A stretch of DNA of 19,812 nucleotides from JBEKIK01 sp050013075 (lineage in GTDB: Bacteria; Planctomycetota; Planctomycetia; Pirellulales; Thermoguttaceae). Position 1 is the first letter of the stretch; each line of letters opens with the position of its first letter. Positions 1-6,656 of this stretch are shown here, one piece after another. A program made the position numbers and the translations under genes. Where the stretch lies: contig JBEKFZ010000076.1 in the NCBI GenBank assembly GCA_050013075.1, forward strand, positions 1 through 19,812, given 5' to 3'. The notes under the pieces are model-generated. The model had not been told where the DNA came from. It did not search any database and saw only the letters and a program-made list of their open reading frames with translations.

Positions 1-2
1 GA

Positions 3-317
3 CGCGCTCTTGAGTTTGCTACAAACAACGTTCAGCAATATCAGAAAACGAACAATGGCGTGGAAGCCGCTTCCACCTACGGTTGGGTCTTATACAAATT
101 AGGCCAACTCGACGAGGCCGATAAAGCCTTGTCAGCGGCAGTTTCCACCGGTCAGAGCTTCTCCCCAGACACCGCCTATTACATGGCCGTGGTTGCCAAT
201 GAAAAGAATCGCAAAGAGGAAGCCAAAACCCTGTTGAAAGCCGCCGCGAAAAGCACCAGCCCCTTTACCATGAAGCAAGAGGCGGCCGCTTTGCTCGAAC
301 AACTAGAAAGACAGTAA
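3..317 (+). CDS. TPR-repeat protein, C-terminal fragment (5' end outside window)
   Basis: The reading frame is open from the left window edge, so this is the C-terminal ~104 residues of a longer protein. A GTG at 60 could serve as a start, but the frame continues upstream without a stop, which makes a truncated view more likely. Two helix pairs have tetratricopeptide character: one around the GWVLYKLGQLDEADKAL segment and one around YYMAVVANEKNRKEEAKTLL, with the small/large residue spacing and the Leu-Gly/Asn-Arg turns typical of TPRs. TPR domains bind partner proteins; planctomycete TPR proteins are often large and periplasmic or membrane-linked. The specific function cannot be told from this fragment. 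A strong terminator follows directly. Confidence 0.75.
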   Translation, partial: RALEFATNNVQQYQKTNNGVEAASTYGWVLYKLGQLDEADKALSAAVSTGQSFSPDTAYYMAVVANEKNRKEEAKTLLKAAAKSTSPFTMKQEAAALLEQLERQ

Positions 318-343
318 AACATCTGAAAATGCCAGGCAGCCAT

Positions 344-370
344 CAGGGCGGCGGTTTTTCCGCCGCCCTG
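344..370 (+). terminator. Rho-independent terminator of the TPR gene
   Basis: An 11-bp perfect stem (CAGGGCGGCGG paired with CCGCCGCCCTG) closes a TTTTT loop and is followed by a T-rich tail (TTTATTTGTTTT) to about 382. It lies 26 bp after the stop codon of the upstream gene. Confidence 0.88.
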
Positions 371-537
371 TTTATTTGTTTTAGGCTTTAGACTGAAAAC
401 TGATAACTGTTTGCCTTTAACTGTTTACCCGGCCAGCGTTTTCCTATTCGCCTTTCTTTTCCCATATTACCATCCCCATGTCTGGGATTTATAACGTCTA
501 GGCAAAGTTTGCGGCTTGGTATCCCGATATCAGATAC

Positions 538-984
538 ATGTCAGAACTTTCAACAAATTCCGTCAGCAATGAACTAGAAGCCTCCCAGACCGGCATGAGC
601 GGGGAGAGAACTTCGCAATCAGCCGCTTCGGCCCAAGTGAATCTCGATACCCAGCCGACGCCGCAACCGATTCCCAACCCACTCCGCCGAACCGGCAAAC
701 GCGAGTTTCCCCCCTACACCCGCAGCTTGTTGCGAGTCCGCGTCCCAGTCGTGGTCACATTAGCCCAGAAAAAACAAACACTTGGCCGGATCCTGGAGAT
801 AGGCCCCGGGCAGATTCTGCAATTCGACAAATCATGCGAGAAAATGCTTGATCTGGAAGTCAGCAATTGTAAGATCGCTTCCGGCGAAGCAGTAAAAGTC
901 GGCGATAAATTCGGCCTGAGCATCATCTCCATCGTCCCGCCGGAGGAACGCTTCATACCGGTCAGGCCCACCAACAAAGTGTAA
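538..984 (+). CDS. FliN-like SpoA-domain protein (flagellar switch / secretion C-ring type)
   Basis: This 148-residue protein has a Ser/Gln/Pro-rich, probably disordered N-terminus (residues 1-55) and a C-terminal SpoA domain (about 60-148). The domain has the expected succession: LLRVRVPVVVTLA, then ILEIGPGQILQFDK, then the GEAVKVGDKFGLSI strand. SpoA domains form the FliM/FliN part of the flagellar C-ring and the equivalent sorting platform of type III secretion. No other flagellar gene is visible, and the protein is longer than many FliN proteins because of its N-terminal extension. The ATG at 538 is used because no clear Shine-Dalgarno sequence distinguishes another start. It is convergent with the sulfate operon. 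Family assignment is fairly sure; flagellar use is inferred. Confidence 0.72.
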   Translation: MSELSTNSVSNELEASQTGMSGERTSQSAASAQVNLDTQPTPQPIPNPLRRTGKREFPPYTRSLLRVRVPVVVTLAQKKQTLGRILEIGPGQILQFDKSCEKMLDLEVSNCKIASGEAVKVGDKFGLSIISIVPPEERFIPVRPTNKV

Positions 985-991
985 TGAAAAT

Positions 992-1006
992 CGCTTGCGG
1001 TTTCGC
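992..1006. repeat. Copy of the GCGAAACCGCAAGCG intergenic repeat (inverted orientation)
   Basis: The + strand reads CGCTTGCGGTTTCGC, the reverse complement of GCGAAACCGCAAGCG, which recurs at 3086-3139, 15161-15211 and 16589-16606. It starts 8 bp after the stop of the SpoA gene. Confidence 0.8.
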
Positions 1007-1040
1007 TCCAGCGACCATTCATTGCATATCAAGTACAAAA

Positions 1041-1060
1041 GTGGGCAGTAAACTGCCCAC
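1041..1060 (-). terminator. Perfect hairpin, probable terminator of the sulfate operon
   Basis: GTGGGCAGT-AA-ACTGCCCAC is a perfect 9-bp dyad with a 2-nt centre. Read on the - strand it follows the cysA stop by about 30 bp and is itself followed by CTTTTG, a short U-tract. It could end the operon, though the T-tract is weak. It has the same architecture as the hairpin at 3176-3195. Confidence 0.5.
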
Positions 1061-1091
1061 CCCTCCATTTCCAGTGCTGTTCCTTATCACC

Positions 1092-2165
1092 TCAAATCAC
1101 ATAATCCGCCACGAAGATTTTCACGTCGCGCGGGGTAAGGAATACCTGGCTGCCGGGGCGGATTCCCAGATCGCGAAAACGTTCTTGCGATAGTTCCGCC
1201 GAAAGGCTCTCGCCCGATTCGGCCACCAGTTGCAGCCGGGCGTTGGGACCGGCCGAATGTACGCGGGAAACGGTCGCCCGCAGGTTGATCTGACCGTTGG
1301 GCTGCGTGTTCACCTCGAAATCGTGCGGACGGACAAAAACCTTCACCGGCTGATTGGGCAACTGGGCGTGGCGGGGCGAATCCAGCGCCAAGGTGGAAAA
1401 AAGCACCTTGCCGTCTTCCACCCGGCCGCCGAAAAGGTTCACTTGCCCCAAAAAGTTCATTACGAACTCCGTGCGCGGATTATGGAAGACTTCGTCAGGC
1501 GCGCCGATCTGTTCGATCCGCCCTTCGTTCATCACCACCACGCGGTCGGCCAATTCCAAGGCCTCTTCCTGATCGTGGGTCACGAAAACGCTGGTTACGT
1601 GAATTTCGTCGTGCAAGCGGCGGAGCCAGCGGCGAAGTTCCTGACGGACCTTCGCGTCCAAAGACCCGAACGGTTCGTCGAGTAGAAGCACTTTCGGCTG
1701 GATGGCCAGGGCCCGGGCCAGGGCAACGCGCTGCCGCTGACCGCCGGAAAGCTGGTGCGGATACCGCGTGGCAAAGCTGTCCAGTTGCACGAGCTGCAAG
1801 AGTTGATCGACCCGCTCACGGATGACGCTTTTAACGGCCCGCAACCGCCGGGGCCTTACTCGCAATCCGAAGGCCACGTTATCGAACACCGTCATGTGCC
1901 TAAACAGCGCGTAGTGTTGGAATACGAATCCTACTCCGCGGTCGCCCACCCGGCGCGAGGCCACGTTCTCTTCGTGGAATAAAATTGGGCCGCTGTAGCG
2001 GTCCGGCCGTTCCAGTCCGGCGATGATCCGCAAAAGCGTGGTCTTGCCCGACCCCGACGGACCCAGCAAGGCCACTAGTTCGCCGGTCGCCACGGTCAGG
2101 CTGACGTCATCCAGGGCAACGAACGAGCCGAAGGACTTGCTGATATTGCGTGCTTCGATGCTCAT
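1092..2165 (-). CDS. cysA: Sulfate ABC transporter ATP-binding protein CysA
   Basis: This 357-residue ATPase energises sulfate/thiosulfate import through CysT and CysW at the inner face of the cytoplasmic membrane. The ABC core holds Walker A GPSGSGKTT, signature LSGGQRQRVALARALA, Walker B LLLDEPFGSLD and the switch His in VFVTHDQEEA. A C-terminal TOBE-like region (VKFVRPHDFEV-like, near residue 270) follows, as in CysA. The frame stays open upstream, but the start MSIEARNISKSFG at 2165 matches the family. It lies 2 bp after the cysW stop (TGACGATG), indicating translational coupling. It is the last gene of the operon. Confidence 0.93.
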   Translation of the reverse strand: MSIEARNISKSFGSFVALDDVSLTVATGELVALLGPSGSGKTTLLRIIAGLERPDRYSGPILFHEENVASRRVGDRGVGFVFQHYALFRHMTVFDNVAFGLRVRPRRLRAVKSVIRERVDQLLQLVQLDSFATRYPHQLSGGQRQRVALARALAIQPKVLLLDEPFGSLDAKVRQELRRWLRRLHDEIHVTSVFVTHDQEEALELADRVVVMNEGRIEQIGAPDEVFHNPRTEFVMNFLGQVNLFGGRVEDGKVLFSTLALDSPRHAQLPNQPVKVFVRPHDFEVNTQPNGQINLRATVSRVHSAGPNARLQLVAESGESLSAELSQERFRDLGIRPGSQVFLTPRDVKIFVADYVI

Positions 2166-2167
2166 CG

Positions 2168-3067
2168 TCAATCTCCGATGTAAGCTTGCGCTTCCGAGGT
2201 CTTTCGGCCGATGCCCTTCCATTCCAATAGCGATTTTAAAACCAGCGTCACCAGCGCCAACATGGCTAAAAGCGAAGCCAGGGAAAACGCCGCCGCCACA
2301 TTGTACTCATTATATAAAACCTCGACTTGCAAGGGCATGGTGTTTGTTTCACCGCGGATGTGCCCGGACACCACCGACACCGCTCCGAACTCCCCCATTG
2401 TCCGGGCGTTGCATAGGATAATGCCGTAGAGCAGTCCCCATTTTATATTCGGCAGCGTCACGCGGCGGAAGATCTGCCAGCCGCCCGCGCCCAAAACCCG
2501 GGCCGCTTCCTCTTCCTCCGTACCCTGCGACTGCATAAGCGGGATCAGCTCCCGGGCCACGAAGGGAAAGGTCACGAACAACGTAGCCAACACTATGCCC
2601 GAGACCGAAAATATCACTTGAATATTATGCGCTTCAAGCCACGGACCGAACCATCCATTGCGGCCGAACATAAGCACGAAGATCATCCCGGCAATCACCG
2701 GCGATACGCTGTAAGGCAGATCGATCAAAGTTGTCAGAAGGCTTTTGCCCGCGAACTCGAACTTGCTTATGGCCCAGGCCGCCGAAACGCCGAAGAGCGT
2801 GTTGATCGGCACCACGATCACGGCCACAAACAACGTCAATCGTATGGCGGCCAGGGCGTCGGTATCCTTGAGCGAGGCCAGATACACCCTCCAACCTTTC
2901 TCAAAAGCTTGGGTAAAAACCGCCACAAGGGGCACAAACAGAAACAGTGCGAGAAACACCAACGTCACACCGATCAATAGCCAGCGGATCCAAAACGGCT
3001 CGAGCACCGCCGAGCCGGGATACCCTTTGGCGTTTGCGGAGTTTGTATTAGCTATTGTCGCGGCCAT
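2168..3067 (-). CDS. cysW: Sulfate ABC transporter permease CysW
   Basis: This 299-residue inner-membrane protein has about six hydrophobic spans and the cytoplasmic-loop EAA motif (EEEEAARVLGAGGWQIFRRVTLP, the site that docks the ATPase). It pairs with CysT to form the sulfate channel. The family is recognised from segments such as SAAWAISKFEFAGK, DLPYSVSPVIAG and GEFGAVSVVSG. The start ATG at 3067 has no clear Shine-Dalgarno sequence; the region just upstream is A/T-rich and contains the tandem repeat at 3086-3139. It is followed by cysA with 2 bp between stop and start. Confidence 0.92.
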   Translation of the reverse strand: MAATIANTNSANAKGYPGSAVLEPFWIRWLLIGVTLVFLALFLFVPLVAVFTQAFEKGWRVYLASLKDTDALAAIRLTLFVAVIVVPINTLFGVSAAWAISKFEFAGKSLLTTLIDLPYSVSPVIAGMIFVLMFGRNGWFGPWLEAHNIQVIFSVSGIVLATLFVTFPFVARELIPLMQSQGTEEEEAARVLGAGGWQIFRRVTLPNIKWGLLYGIILCNARTMGEFGAVSVVSGHIRGETNTMPLQVEVLYNEYNVAAAFSLASLLAMLALVTLVLKSLLEWKGIGRKTSEAQAYIGD

Positions 3068-3085
3068 ATATTTTTTAAAAGTTAT

Positions 3086-3139
3086 CGCGAAACCGCAAGC
3101 GGATTCATGGAGCGCGAAACCGCAAGCGGATTCATGGAA
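3086..3139. repeat. Two tandem 27-bp units of the CGCGAAACCGCAAGCGG repeat
   Basis: Units at 3086-3112 and 3113-3139 differ at only one base (last position). Each begins CGCGAAACCGCAAGCGG and ends with ATTCATGGA plus one base. They lie between cysT and cysW. Confidence 0.9.
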
Positions 3140-3175
3140 TCATTCTGGTTTGCATTCATCTCTCATTTCTCTAAA

Positions 3176-3195
3176 CCGGGCAATAAATTGCCCGG
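3176..3195. repeat. Perfect hairpin between cysT and cysW
   Basis: CCGGGCAAT-AA-ATTGCCCGG is a perfect 9-bp dyad with a 2-nt centre. On the - strand (operon sense) it is 6 bp beyond the cysT stop and is followed by only TTT, so it could act as an mRNA 3' stabiliser or weak attenuator rather than a terminator. Confidence 0.85.
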
Positions 3196-3201
3196 CCCTC
3201 A

Positions 3202-4041
3202 CTATGCGGCGTATCGGCGGCTCCACCATTGCACCAAATTGATAAACAAAAGCACGGCGAACGACGCCGTCAGCGTCACCACGGCAATCGCCGCGGCCTG
3301 GGCGTAATTGTATTCTTCCAGCTTGGTAACAATCAACAGCGGTGTAATTTCGGTCTTCATCGGCAAATTGCCCGAGATGAAAATCACCGAACCGTATTCG
3401 CCCAAGGCCCGGGCAAAGGCCAAGGCAAAACCGGTCAAAAGCGCCGGGAAAATCATGGGCAGAATCACCTTTATAAATGTTTGCCAGCGGCTGGCGCCCA
3501 GGCTGGCCGCGGCCTCCTCCACCCCCGTCTCCATGTCTTCCAACGCCGGCTGCAACGTCCGCACCACGAAAGGCAAACCGATAAACGTCAATGCCACGAT
3601 CACGCCCAGCGGAGTGTAAGCCACTTTGATCCCCAGCGGTTTCAGCAAATGCCCGATCCATCCGTTAGATGCGTAAATCGTGGTCAAGGCGATTCCGGAA
3701 ACGGCTGTGGGCATGGCAAAAGGCAGATCCACCAAGGCATCGATAATTCGTTTGCCCGGAAATGAATACCGCACCAGCACCCAGGCCACCACCAGCCCGA
3801 ACACCGCGTTTATCAAAGCGCCCACAAACGACGCCCCAAATGTCAGACGATACGACGCCACCACCCGCGGATCGCTCACGGTTTTCCAAAATTCCGACCA
3901 GCTTATCGTGGCCGACTTGAGAAACAGCCCGGCCAGCGGAATCAACACGATAAGGCTTAAATAAAACAACGAGAAACCCATGGTCAGCCCAAACCCGGGC
4001 AAGACGCTTTGTTGTTTTAACCGGATCCGCATTTCATCCAA
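3202..4041 (-). CDS. cysT: Sulfate ABC transporter permease CysT (CysU)
   Basis: This permease of about 279 residues is the second membrane subunit of the sulfate importer. It has six or so hydrophobic helices, the family segment DALVDLPFAMPTAVSG, and the EAA loop EEAAASLGASRWQTFIKVILP. The TTG at 4041 is taken as start because AGAGGG (4050-4055) sits 8 nt before it. An in-frame ATG three codons later (4032) is the alternative. Both overlap or abut the stop of the upstream Fe-S gene (TGA at 4034-4036), so the imported cassette and the transporter are translationally coupled. This coupling argues that the trio is an integral part of the operon. Confidence 0.92.
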   Translation of the reverse strand: MDEMRIRLKQQSVLPGFGLTMGFSLFYLSLIVLIPLAGLFLKSATISWSEFWKTVSDPRVVASYRLTFGASFVGALINAVFGLVVAWVLVRYSFPGKRIIDALVDLPFAMPTAVSGIALTTIYASNGWIGHLLKPLGIKVAYTPLGVIVALTFIGLPFVVRTLQPALEDMETGVEEAAASLGASRWQTFIKVILPMIFPALLTGFALAFARALGEYGSVIFISGNLPMKTEITPLLIVTKLEEYNYAQAAAIAVVTLTASFAVLLFINLVQWWSRRYAA

Positions 4042-4879
4042 TCCACAATCCCTCTACCCGCACCTGGTATTGACCGCCGTTGCGGCTGAGGTAATTGATC
4101 AATCCACTGTGCCGCCATTGTAACATGCACATCCGCGGCTGGAAGAAGTATCTCATGCCGATCCGTAGTTCGCAACGGGTTTCTTTGACCAATCCCTCGT
4201 ACCCCTCGGCGATGTAGTATCCAAGGTCCTTGTACCCCTTTTGCCGGGGGCCTAGCGGTCCGGTCACGCACCACACTATCACTCCGGTGCGATGATCGAC
4301 CTCCATTACCACGCCGCAATGCGTGATCGGACAACCGCACGACATGCCCAACGGCCGGCCGATCAAAATGTCGCCCACCTGGATGTTCATCTCCCGGGTC
4401 AACAGCGGATTGTGCGGCAGAATGATCTCCCGCGGCCCTGGCTCCTCGGGAAAATGCTCCAGGTAAAAGTCGAACTCCCGACCCAAATGATCGAGCCAAT
4501 CGGTCTGCCGCGACTCGCTCTTTGCGCCGGGGGTGCAAGTCCGGATTCCACAAGTGTTGAATTGCTCATCTGCAATACATCCGTTGCAAGCGGCGGCGGT
4601 GTTTGTGCCGCTTGAAACATGGACGGACAAGGAAGCCGCAGCGCCGTCAATCCTGCCGGGTCTCGACGAAATGGCGGCCGAATGCGCGACAAGAATAGGA
4701 TCGCTTTGGGCTGCCGCCGTTTTTTGGGATTCCGAGCCGATGCGGTTTTTAGACAAATGAATGCATCGCCGCAACAGTTCCGGATCGGAGACCAGCCGGT
4801 CCTTGAATTCTTCGCAGGTTCTACATCCGCACAGCCCGCAATTTAAACCCGGAAGCTGGTATTCAGTTGTTTCGGACAT
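4034..4879 (-). CDS. [4Fe-4S] domain protein of the ATPase-GTPase-Fe-S cassette
   Basis: A 281-residue protein of unknown role. Residues 9-39 form a CdhE/RnfB-like 4Fe-4S motif (LPGLNCGLCGCRTC; Cys14, 17, 22 and 39, with an extra Cys19). A Ser/Ala-rich linker (45-125) carries a second Cys group (98, 101, 110, 115). The C-terminal domain (128-281) contains a conserved-looking block, GDILIGRPLGMSCGCPITHCG, with Cys181, 183 and 188. No membrane span or signal peptide is seen. The start ATG at 4879 has AAGGAG about 10 nt upstream. It is coupled to cysT at its 3' end. From the cysteine pattern it should bind one or more Fe-S clusters or a metal; function beyond that is not known to me. Confidence 0.8.
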   Translation of the reverse strand: MSETTEYQLPGLNCGLCGCRTCEEFKDRLVSDPELLRRCIHLSKNRIGSESQKTAAAQSDPILVAHSAAISSRPGRIDGAAASLSVHVSSGTNTAAACNGCIADEQFNTCGIRTCTPGAKSESRQTDWLDHLGREFDFYLEHFPEEPGPREIILPHNPLLTREMNIQVGDILIGRPLGMSCGCPITHCGVVMEVDHRTGVIVWCVTGPLGPRQKGYKDLGYYIAEGYEGLVKETRCELRIGMRYFFQPRMCMLQWRHSGLINYLSRNGGQYQVRVEGLWIG

Positions 4880-4911
4880 CTATGAAATGCTCCTTTCCGA
4901 TTGTTTCCTCG

Positions 4912-4925
4912 CCGTGTATTCACGG
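4912..4925. repeat. Small hairpin upstream of the Fe-S gene
   Basis: CCGTG-TATT-CACGG, a 5-bp perfect dyad, lies 33 bp upstream of the Fe-S protein start. Confidence 0.5.
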
Positions 4926-4964
4926 CCGGATATTTGGTCTCAGGTAAATGTCGCATTTTTGCTT

Positions 4965-5017
4965 CAGAGCCGGGCCGTGTCGGCCCGGAATCACCGGGGC
5001 GACACGCCCCGGCTCTG
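4965..5017. repeat. Composite 53-bp inverted element with two internal hairpins
   Basis: Two hairpins, CCGGGCCG-TGT-CGGCCCGG (4970-4988) and CCGGGGCG-ACA-CGCCCCGG (4994-5012), are near reverse complements of each other. Outer arms CAGAGCCGGG and CCCGGCTCTG pair as well, so the whole block can also fold as one long stem. The second half recurs at 12071-12095. It fills the gap between the GTPase and Fe-S genes. Confidence 0.88.
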
Positions 5018-5063
5018 ACTTTTCATACGACGTTTTTTTCTTTTCTGACTCCCAGAAAATATG

Positions 5064-5765
5064 CTACTCTCCCCGGTAAAAAGTCTGGCTTTCCAGGGCC
5101 CGAACAACGCCGAAGTGCGCTTGCCAGCCGATTTCCTTCTTGCCCACGCAGATCGTGCACGTGCCCACCGGCGGATTGCCGCGCAAGTAAAGCGAACCGG
5201 CGACTTCCGGCGTTTCCAGCATCCGCGTCACCAGCGGATCGATGCCTATGCCGTGCAGGGCGTTCACCTCGCGCACCAACACGTCCGGGGCCACTTCCTG
5301 AATCCGCGCCCGAAACACCTCCCGCTCCGCCTGCGATACCCGGTCGATCTTTGTGACCACGGCGATGTCGGCCAGGGAGAGCATCGGGCCGACCTTAAGC
5401 GGCAGATTCATCCCGCTGGTCGCCTCCAGCACGATCATGCCCAGCCCCCCGTCCACGTACGGGGCGCAGCGCAAACACAGTCCGGCCGTCTCGACCAGCA
5501 GTATGTCGGCGCCGTTTTGCTCGGCCCAGCGCAGGGCGTCGCCCAGGATCATCACGTGGCAGTGGTCCGGGCAAAGTTCGCCCGTGTACACCTTTTTCGT
5601 GGGAATATTAAACTCCTTGGCCAGCAACTCGTCCTCGTCGGCGTATTGCACGTCGAGTTTCACAAACGCCACGCGATGCCCGGCGCGGAGCAGTTTGCGC
5701 GTCATGTGACGGAGCACCGAGGTCTTGCCCGTGGTCGCCGGGCCGGCGCAAATAGCAACTCTCAT
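5064..5765 (-). CDS. HypB/UreG-like P-loop GTPase with three cysteine pairs
   Basis: This 233-residue protein belongs to the SIMIBI G3E-type GTPases (HypB, UreG, CobW), which help insert metals or cofactors into enzymes. Visible are the P-loop GPATTGKT (8-15), a switch-like ETAG (92-95) and TKID (138-141) in place of the guanine-specifying NKxD. Cysteines occur as CPDHC (65/69), CLRC (97/100) and CTIC (203/206), plausibly metal- or Fe-S-binding. The start ATG at 5765 overlaps the stop of the upstream ATPase by 4 bp (ATGA) with GGAGG just upstream, so the two are translationally coupled. The client protein is unknown; nickel, iron or cluster delivery are the obvious candidates. Confidence 0.85.
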   Translation of the reverse strand: MRVAICAGPATTGKTSVLRHMTRKLLRAGHRVAFVKLDVQYADEDELLAKEFNIPTKKVYTGELCPDHCHVMILGDALRWAEQNGADILLVETAGLCLRCAPYVDGGLGMIVLEATSGMNLPLKVGPMLSLADIAVVTKIDRVSQAEREVFRARIQEVAPDVLVREVNALHGIGIDPLVTRMLETPEVAGSLYLRGNPPVGTCTICVGKKEIGWQAHFGVVRALESQTFYRGE

Positions 5766-6544
5766 GATACCTCCAGCAATTCATCGGCGCTTAAACGCTG
5801 CCCGTGCCGCAGCTTGTCGCGCAAACTGGAAAGCGCGTCGTCCAGCCGATTGACGCGGATCGAAACCGTGCGTTCGTCTTCGCTGGTGGAAAGCACGTTT
5901 ACGATCGAGCCTCCCTGCATCACGATGCGGAAGTCGGACAACAAGGCGATGCGCGGATCGTGGGTCACGAAAATGAATATCTTCCGCCGCCGCCGCAGCA
6001 TTTGCACGGCCCGGGTGCGGTGAATGCCGGCGTTTTCCACCTCGTCGAGGAGCACCACCGGCGTGCTGCAAATTACCGTGGCGTCGGCAATTAGCAATGC
6101 CCGGGTCTGACCGCCCGAAAGCTCGGTCATGCGATTGTCCATGTCGATCGGCTCGCCGGTCAATTGATTGGCGAACTGGATCGTTTCGGCCACCATCTGG
6201 GTGGTCTGGCCGTTGCAGGCCCGTACGCGGCAGTGCGTGCTCAAAAAGTCGCGCACCGGCATATCCGAAAGAAAGGTGGTGTGCTGAGTGATCAAGGCGA
6301 TCGGGTTCCGCGCCGGGTTGCAGCGGAAATCGGCGGGCGCGGGTGCGCCGTCGATCAGAATCCGCCGCCCGCTGGGCGTGTCGCCGTCGGCAAAAAGCTC
6401 GATGTCGTTGATGAACGTGGTCTTGCCCGACCCCGTCGGACCCACAATGCTTACAACCTGCCCCATTTTAAGATCGATGCGGTCGAAAGGCTCTTTCCGC
6501 CCGTCCCTGCCGCGACCGCTGAAAATCGAAATCGTTTCAATCAT
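5762..6544 (-). CDS. Soluble ABC-type ATPase of the cassette (no permease partner)
   Basis: A 260-residue single ABC domain: Walker A GPTGSGKTT (35-43), signature LSGGQ (142-146), Walker B VVLLDEVENAGI (163-174) and switch His195 in VTHDP. After the Walker B Glu168 it reads VENAG rather than the PxxxLD of transporter ATPases, and no dedicated permease lies nearby; CysT/CysW already have CysA. This suggests a non-transport ATPase acting with the GTPase and Fe-S protein. The start ATG at 6544 has AAGGA 7 nt upstream. It is the second gene of the operon, 112 bp after sbp. I recall similar ATPase-GTPase-Fe-S trios in anaerobes and methanogens, but cannot confirm that here. Confidence 0.85.
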   Translation of the reverse strand: MIETISIFSGRGRDGRKEPFDRIDLKMGQVVSIVGPTGSGKTTFINDIELFADGDTPSGRRILIDGAPAPADFRCNPARNPIALITQHTTFLSDMPVRDFLSTHCRVRACNGQTTQMVAETIQFANQLTGEPIDMDNRMTELSGGQTRALLIADATVICSTPVVLLDEVENAGIHRTRAVQMLRRRRKIFIFVTHDPRIALLSDFRIVMQGGSIVNVLSTSEDERTVSIRVNRLDDALSSLRDKLRHGQRLSADELLEVS

Positions 6545-6614
6545 CGTACGTTCCTTTATGGAAATTTTATGTGTTCGTTATAAAAACGCCGCAACCGCGA
6601 GCACTAGTCAAAAG

Positions 6615-6631
6615 CGCGACCAATGGTCGCG
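6615..6631. repeat. Hairpin between sbp and the cassette
   Basis: CGCGACC-AAT-GGTCGCG, a perfect 7-bp dyad, is followed on the - strand by CTTTTG. It could partially terminate or protect the sbp part of the transcript, which would raise binding protein over downstream genes. Confidence 0.75.
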
Positions 6632-6656
6632 GCTTTACACACTATCTAACATCCAT

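Noticed and set aside
3086..3139. Possible CRISPR-like repeat pair
   Set aside because: Only two directly abutting units with no unique spacers and no cas genes.
5061..6023. 320-codon + strand frame across the GTPase and ATPase genes
   Set aside because: His/Arg-rich translation without motifs, antisense to two clearly recognised genes.
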